DNA of 64,000 nucleotides from Bacteroidaceae bacterium. GTDB taxonomy: Bacteria > Bacteroidota > Bacteroidia > Bacteroidales > Bacteroidaceae. The stretch spans positions 38,656 through 102,655 of the forward strand of contig JAFZGA010000005.1 in the NCBI GenBank assembly GCA_017555585.1, written 5' to 3'. Below are positions 61,470 through 64,000 of this stretch, one piece after another; within the stretch, counting starts at the first letter, position 1, and each line of letters opens with the position of its first letter. Position numbers and translations under genes: made by a program. The notes under the pieces are model-generated. The model worked only from the letters and a program-made list of their open reading frames with translations, was not told where the DNA came from and ran no database searches.

Positions 61470-63230
61470 ATGATGATGGACAAGTTTGATATCCGTGGTG
61501 AATACAGCAGCATATATTCGCGTTTTCCTGCCTCAACTCCTTCTCCGGTTATAGGTATCACAGCCAACTACCGTGACAATAATGCCATGGTAGCCGAGGC
61601 CTATTATCTCTCCGTGCTCGAAGCTGGCGGAACACCGCTGATAATACCTCCGTATGCGAACCGCAATGCCTTGATGGAGACATTGAGGCATGTCGATGCC
61701 CTGTTGCTGACCGGAGGTGCCGATATCGACCCACGTTATATGGGGCAAGAGCCCGATTATACCTTGCTCCATTCCATAAATCCCAAGCGCGATGAACAGG
61801 AACTGCTGCTTGTTAGGCTTGCTGTTGACATGAACATTCCTATATTGGGAATATGTCGTGGAATGCAGGTACTTGCAGCCGCTTTAGGAGGAGATGTGCA
61901 TCAGGATATATATGCGGCTTTAGGCGACGGACTGCTCAACCATGATCAGGAGCCGGCAGAGCGTCATGTAGCAACACATGATGTCCGCATATCAAATGAT
62001 ACTCTATTGCATAGAATATTCTCTTGTGGCACTATTGCTGTAAATACTTTTCATCATCAGTCGGTCAGCAGTGTTCCTGTAAGGTTTGATGTTGTTGCAA
62101 CATCTCCCGATGGGGTCATTGAGGCAATGGAGGCTGTGGATGGTCGTGTGATACTCGCAGTGCAGTGGCATCCCGAGTCGTTTATTCTCAACGGCGACCG
62201 ATGTATGATGCCTCTTTTCGATTGGATTGTAGGCGAGGCATGTCTTTACCGCCGTTCGCGCGAAATCCATTCACGCATAGTTTCTGTCGATTCGCATTGC
62301 GATACGCCGATGCTCTTTGCCCAAGGTTACGAGATGTACGAACGTAGCGGAACTGCACTTGTCGACATGCACAAGATGTGTCAGGGTGCACTTGATGCTG
62401 TGACAATGGTCGCATATCTCAAACAGGGTGCGCGCGACGAGGCATCGCTGCTCAAGGCAACGGAAGATGCCGACATGTTGTTGCAGGGTATTTCCAACAG
62501 GGTAATGCGCTGTGACGGGCATGTGGCTTTATGTGCATCTCCGGCTGAAGTTGTTGCTGCGAAAAGAGCCGGCAAGCGTGTTGTAATGCGCGGTATTGAA
62601 AACGGGTATGCCATTGGCAAGGATTTGTCGAATATTCAACGCTATCGCGATATGGGTGTTGTATATATAACCTTGTGCCATAATGGCGATAATGATATAT
62701 GCGATTCGGCACGTGGCAAAAATGAACATGGCGGGCTTAGTGACTTTGGTAAGGAGGTAGTTCGTGAGATGAACCGTACGGGAATGCTTATCGATCTCTC
62801 CCATGCCGCAGAGAGTTCCTTCTGGCAAGTTCTGGAGTACAGTTCCCAGCCCGTGGTGTGTTCGCACTCGTCGTGCAAGGCGTTGTGCAATCACCCACGT
62901 AACCTCACCGACGAACAGCTGGAAGCCATTGCAAGCAAGGGCGGAGTAGTGCAGGTAACAATGTACAGCGGTTTCTTGCGCCAAGAGGGTGAAGCCACGC
63001 TTGATGATTTTATTGCACATCTTGAGCATGCTGTCAAGGTGGCAGGTATCGATCACGTAGGTATTGGAACGGACTTTGACGGTGACGGTGCCGTTATCGG
63101 TTGTTCCGATGCTTCTCAATTGCTGAATGTTACACGTGAACTGTTGCGACGTGGGTATGGCGAGGTGGAACTGGAGAAAATATGGGGAGCCAACTGGTTG
63201 CGTGTAATGCACCATGTACAGCATGTCTGA
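61470..63230 (+). CDS. Fusion of PuuD-type class I amidotransferase and M19 membrane dipeptidase
   Basis: 586 aa, no signal peptide. Residues 25-260 form a peptidase C26/PuuD-like domain with catalytic C129 in ILGICRGMQ and the H234-E236 pair in VQWHPESF. Residues 268-586 form an M19 (renal dipeptidase-like) domain with zinc ligands H276-x-D278 in DSHCDTP, the IENG glutamate, CSHSSCKALCNHPRNL and DHVGIGTDFDG. PuuD hydrolyses gamma-glutamyl-GABA; M19 cuts dipeptides. A joined enzyme could remove gamma-glutamyl groups and then split the dipeptide. Three in-frame ATGs (61470, 61473, 61476) are possible starts. Similar fusions exist in Bacteroidales. Confidence 0.88.
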   Translation: MMMDKFDIRGEYSSIYSRFPASTPSPVIGITANYRDNNAMVAEAYYLSVLEAGGTPLIIPPYANRNALMETLRHVDALLLTGGADIDPRYMGQEPDYTLLHSINPKRDEQELLLVRLAVDMNIPILGICRGMQVLAAALGGDVHQDIYAALGDGLLNHDQEPAERHVATHDVRISNDTLLHRIFSCGTIAVNTFHHQSVSSVPVRFDVVATSPDGVIEAMEAVDGRVILAVQWHPESFILNGDRCMMPLFDWIVGEACLYRRSREIHSRIVSVDSHCDTPMLFAQGYEMYERSGTALVDMHKMCQGALDAVTMVAYLKQGARDEASLLKATEDADMLLQGISNRVMRCDGHVALCASPAEVVAAKRAGKRVVMRGIENGYAIGKDLSNIQRYRDMGVVYITLCHNGDNDICDSARGKNEHGGLSDFGKEVVREMNRTGMLIDLSHAAESSFWQVLEYSSQPVVCSHSSCKALCNHPRNLTDEQLEAIASKGGVVQVTMYSGFLRQEGEATLDDFIAHLEHAVKVAGIDHVGIGTDFDGDGAVIGCSDASQLLNVTRELLRRGYGEVELEKIWGANWLRVMHHVQHV

Positions 63231-63279
63231 TGAGTGGCATCTGTTGCTGTATGGTCTTGCCGGAACACATTAATTTTTG

Positions 63280-63287
63280 TATCTTCG
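63280..63287 (+). promoter_or_regulatory. Putative -7 element of the ABC-F gene
   Basis: TATCTTCG, the same variant octamer seen at 29095 and 59372, 52 nt before the ABC-F start. Confidence 0.45.
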
Positions 63288-63339
63288 CAGTTGGAATATA
63301 TAAATAGAATCATCTTTAGAATTTTAATCACTTTAATAT

Positions 63340-64000
63340 ATGGTATCGGTTGACGGATTGACTGTTGAATTTGGTGGAACAACGCTGTTCAGTGATATAT
63401 CGTTTGTTATTAACGAGAAGGACCGTATTGCCCTTATGGGTAAGAACGGTGCGGGAAAAAGTACCCTGCTGAAGATTCTTGCTGGTGTGCGCACTGCTAC
63501 ACGCGGTGTGGTGTCTGCTCCAAAGGATACAGTAATCGCCTATCTGCCCCAGCACCTGATGACTGAGGATGGCCGCACTGTGTTTGAGGAGGCTTCACAG
63601 GCTTTTGCCCACCTTTATGAGATGGAGGCTGAGCTTGACCGCTTGAACAACGAGCTTGCAACACGCACCGATTATGAGAGCGATGAGTATATGTCGCTTA
63701 TCGAGGAGGTGGCAACAAAGAGCGAGAAGTTCTATGCCATTGATATGACCCATTTTGAGGAAGACGTTGAAAAGACTCTCCTTGGTTTGGGATTCGAGCG
63801 TAAGGATTTCAACCGTCAGACAAGTGAGTTCAGCGGCGGTTGGCGCATGCGTATCGAGCTTGCGAAGATGTTGCTCCGCAACCCCGATGTGTTGTTGCTC
63901 GACGAGCCTACCAATCACCTTGACATCGAGTCTATCGGATGGCTCGAGGAATTCCTTATAAACAACGGCAAAGCAGTGGTTGTCATCAGCCACGACCGTA
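63340..64000 (+). CDS. ABC-F family ATPase, N-terminal part, cut by window edge
   Basis: 220 codons translated by hand, open to the end of the window. It begins MVSVDGLTVEFGGTTLFSDI. The first ATPase domain has Walker A GKNGAGKSTLLK (about 35-46), the Q-loop region AYLPQH, the ABC signature SEFSGGWRMRIELA, Walker B VLLLDEP and the H-loop start VVVISHDR. There is no membrane domain, as expected for ABC-F proteins, which act on ribosomes as translation factors or antibiotic-protection proteins. The linker and second domain are outside the window, so an EttA/Uup-like versus resistance role cannot be told. Confidence 0.92.
   Translation, partial: MVSVDGLTVEFGGTTLFSDISFVINEKDRIALMGKNGAGKSTLLKILAGVRTATRGVVSAPKDTVIAYLPQHLMTEDGRTVFEEASQAFAHLYEMEAELDRLNNELATRTDYESDEYMSLIEEVATKSEKFYAIDMTHFEEDVEKTLLGLGFERKDFNRQTSEFSGGWRMRIELAKMLLRNPDVLLLDEPTNHLDIESIGWLEEFLINNGKAVVVISHDR

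Noticed and set aside
1-64000. Search for mobile elements, CRISPR arrays, tRNA and rRNA genes
   Set aside because: No transposase, integrase, phage, repeat-spacer pattern or cloverleaf-like sequence was found by eye. A tRNA could be missed without a covariance search.

Overview
The window looks like a chromosomal segment of a Bacteroidales species, probably from the gut. The evidence is SusC/SusD pairs with fasciclin lipoproteins, GH92/GH130 mannose enzymes, PorX and PorW/SprE-type proteins, many lipoproteins with short signal peptides, near absence of Shine-Dalgarno sites, and repeated promoter elements of the Bacteroidota form TAnnTTTG. I do not name a genus. I see no rRNA, tRNA, CRISPR array, insertion sequence, phage gene or clear foreign island. 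Both ends cut a gene.

Region by region. Positions 1-5.4 kb (minus) carry a truncated YgjP/DUF45 metallopeptidase and the run topA-aroK-speA. Positions 5.5-10.8 kb (minus) carry a tight NUDIX, TPR protein and outer-membrane barrel operon. Positions 11-15.6 kb (plus) carry gpmI, a DUF3109 protein and an unrecognised 744-aa membrane protein with an EF-hand loop and a Cys cluster. Positions 15.6-21.3 kb (plus) are a complete RND efflux operon (NodT-type outer-membrane factor, adaptor, AcrB-type pump), followed by a small secreted protein. Positions 22.2-30.2 kb (minus) are a mannose/N-glycan cluster: two GH92 mannosidases, a ROK sugar kinase, a GH5 mannanase-like lipoprotein and a GH130 mannoside phosphorylase. 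Positions 30.3-32.1 kb (plus) carry a SlyD-type FKBP and aroC. Positions 32.1-35.5 kb (plus) carry a polytopic membrane protein coupled to a lipoprotein with a CxxCH haem motif and propeller-like repeats. Positions 35.7-51.4 kb (plus) form one long array, FAS1-SusC-SusD-FAS1-SusC-SusD, with no enzyme or regulator gene, bounded by a promoter and a strong terminator. A rubredoxin follows. Positions 51.7-59.2 kb (minus) hold a small His/Cys-rich membrane protein, PorW/SprE-like TPR lipoprotein, PorX, TsaE, a small unknown protein and a YgiQ radical SAM protein. Positions 59.4-64 kb (plus) hold two FKBP isomerases, an Lrp/AsnC regulator, a glutamine-amidotransferase/M19-dipeptidase fusion and the start of an ABC-F ATPase.

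How the genes fit together. The mannose cluster can be read as a pathway: cell-surface and periplasmic exo- and endo-mannosidases trim mannose-containing glycans, the cytosolic GH130 phosphorolyses the core disaccharide, and the ROK kinase phosphorylates a released sugar. The FAS1/SusCD array looks like a duplicated outer-membrane uptake or adhesion unit of unknown ligand. It and the 744-aa protein are the best candidates for undescribed biology here. Several hairpins overlap gene boundaries in the efflux operon and may control its expression.
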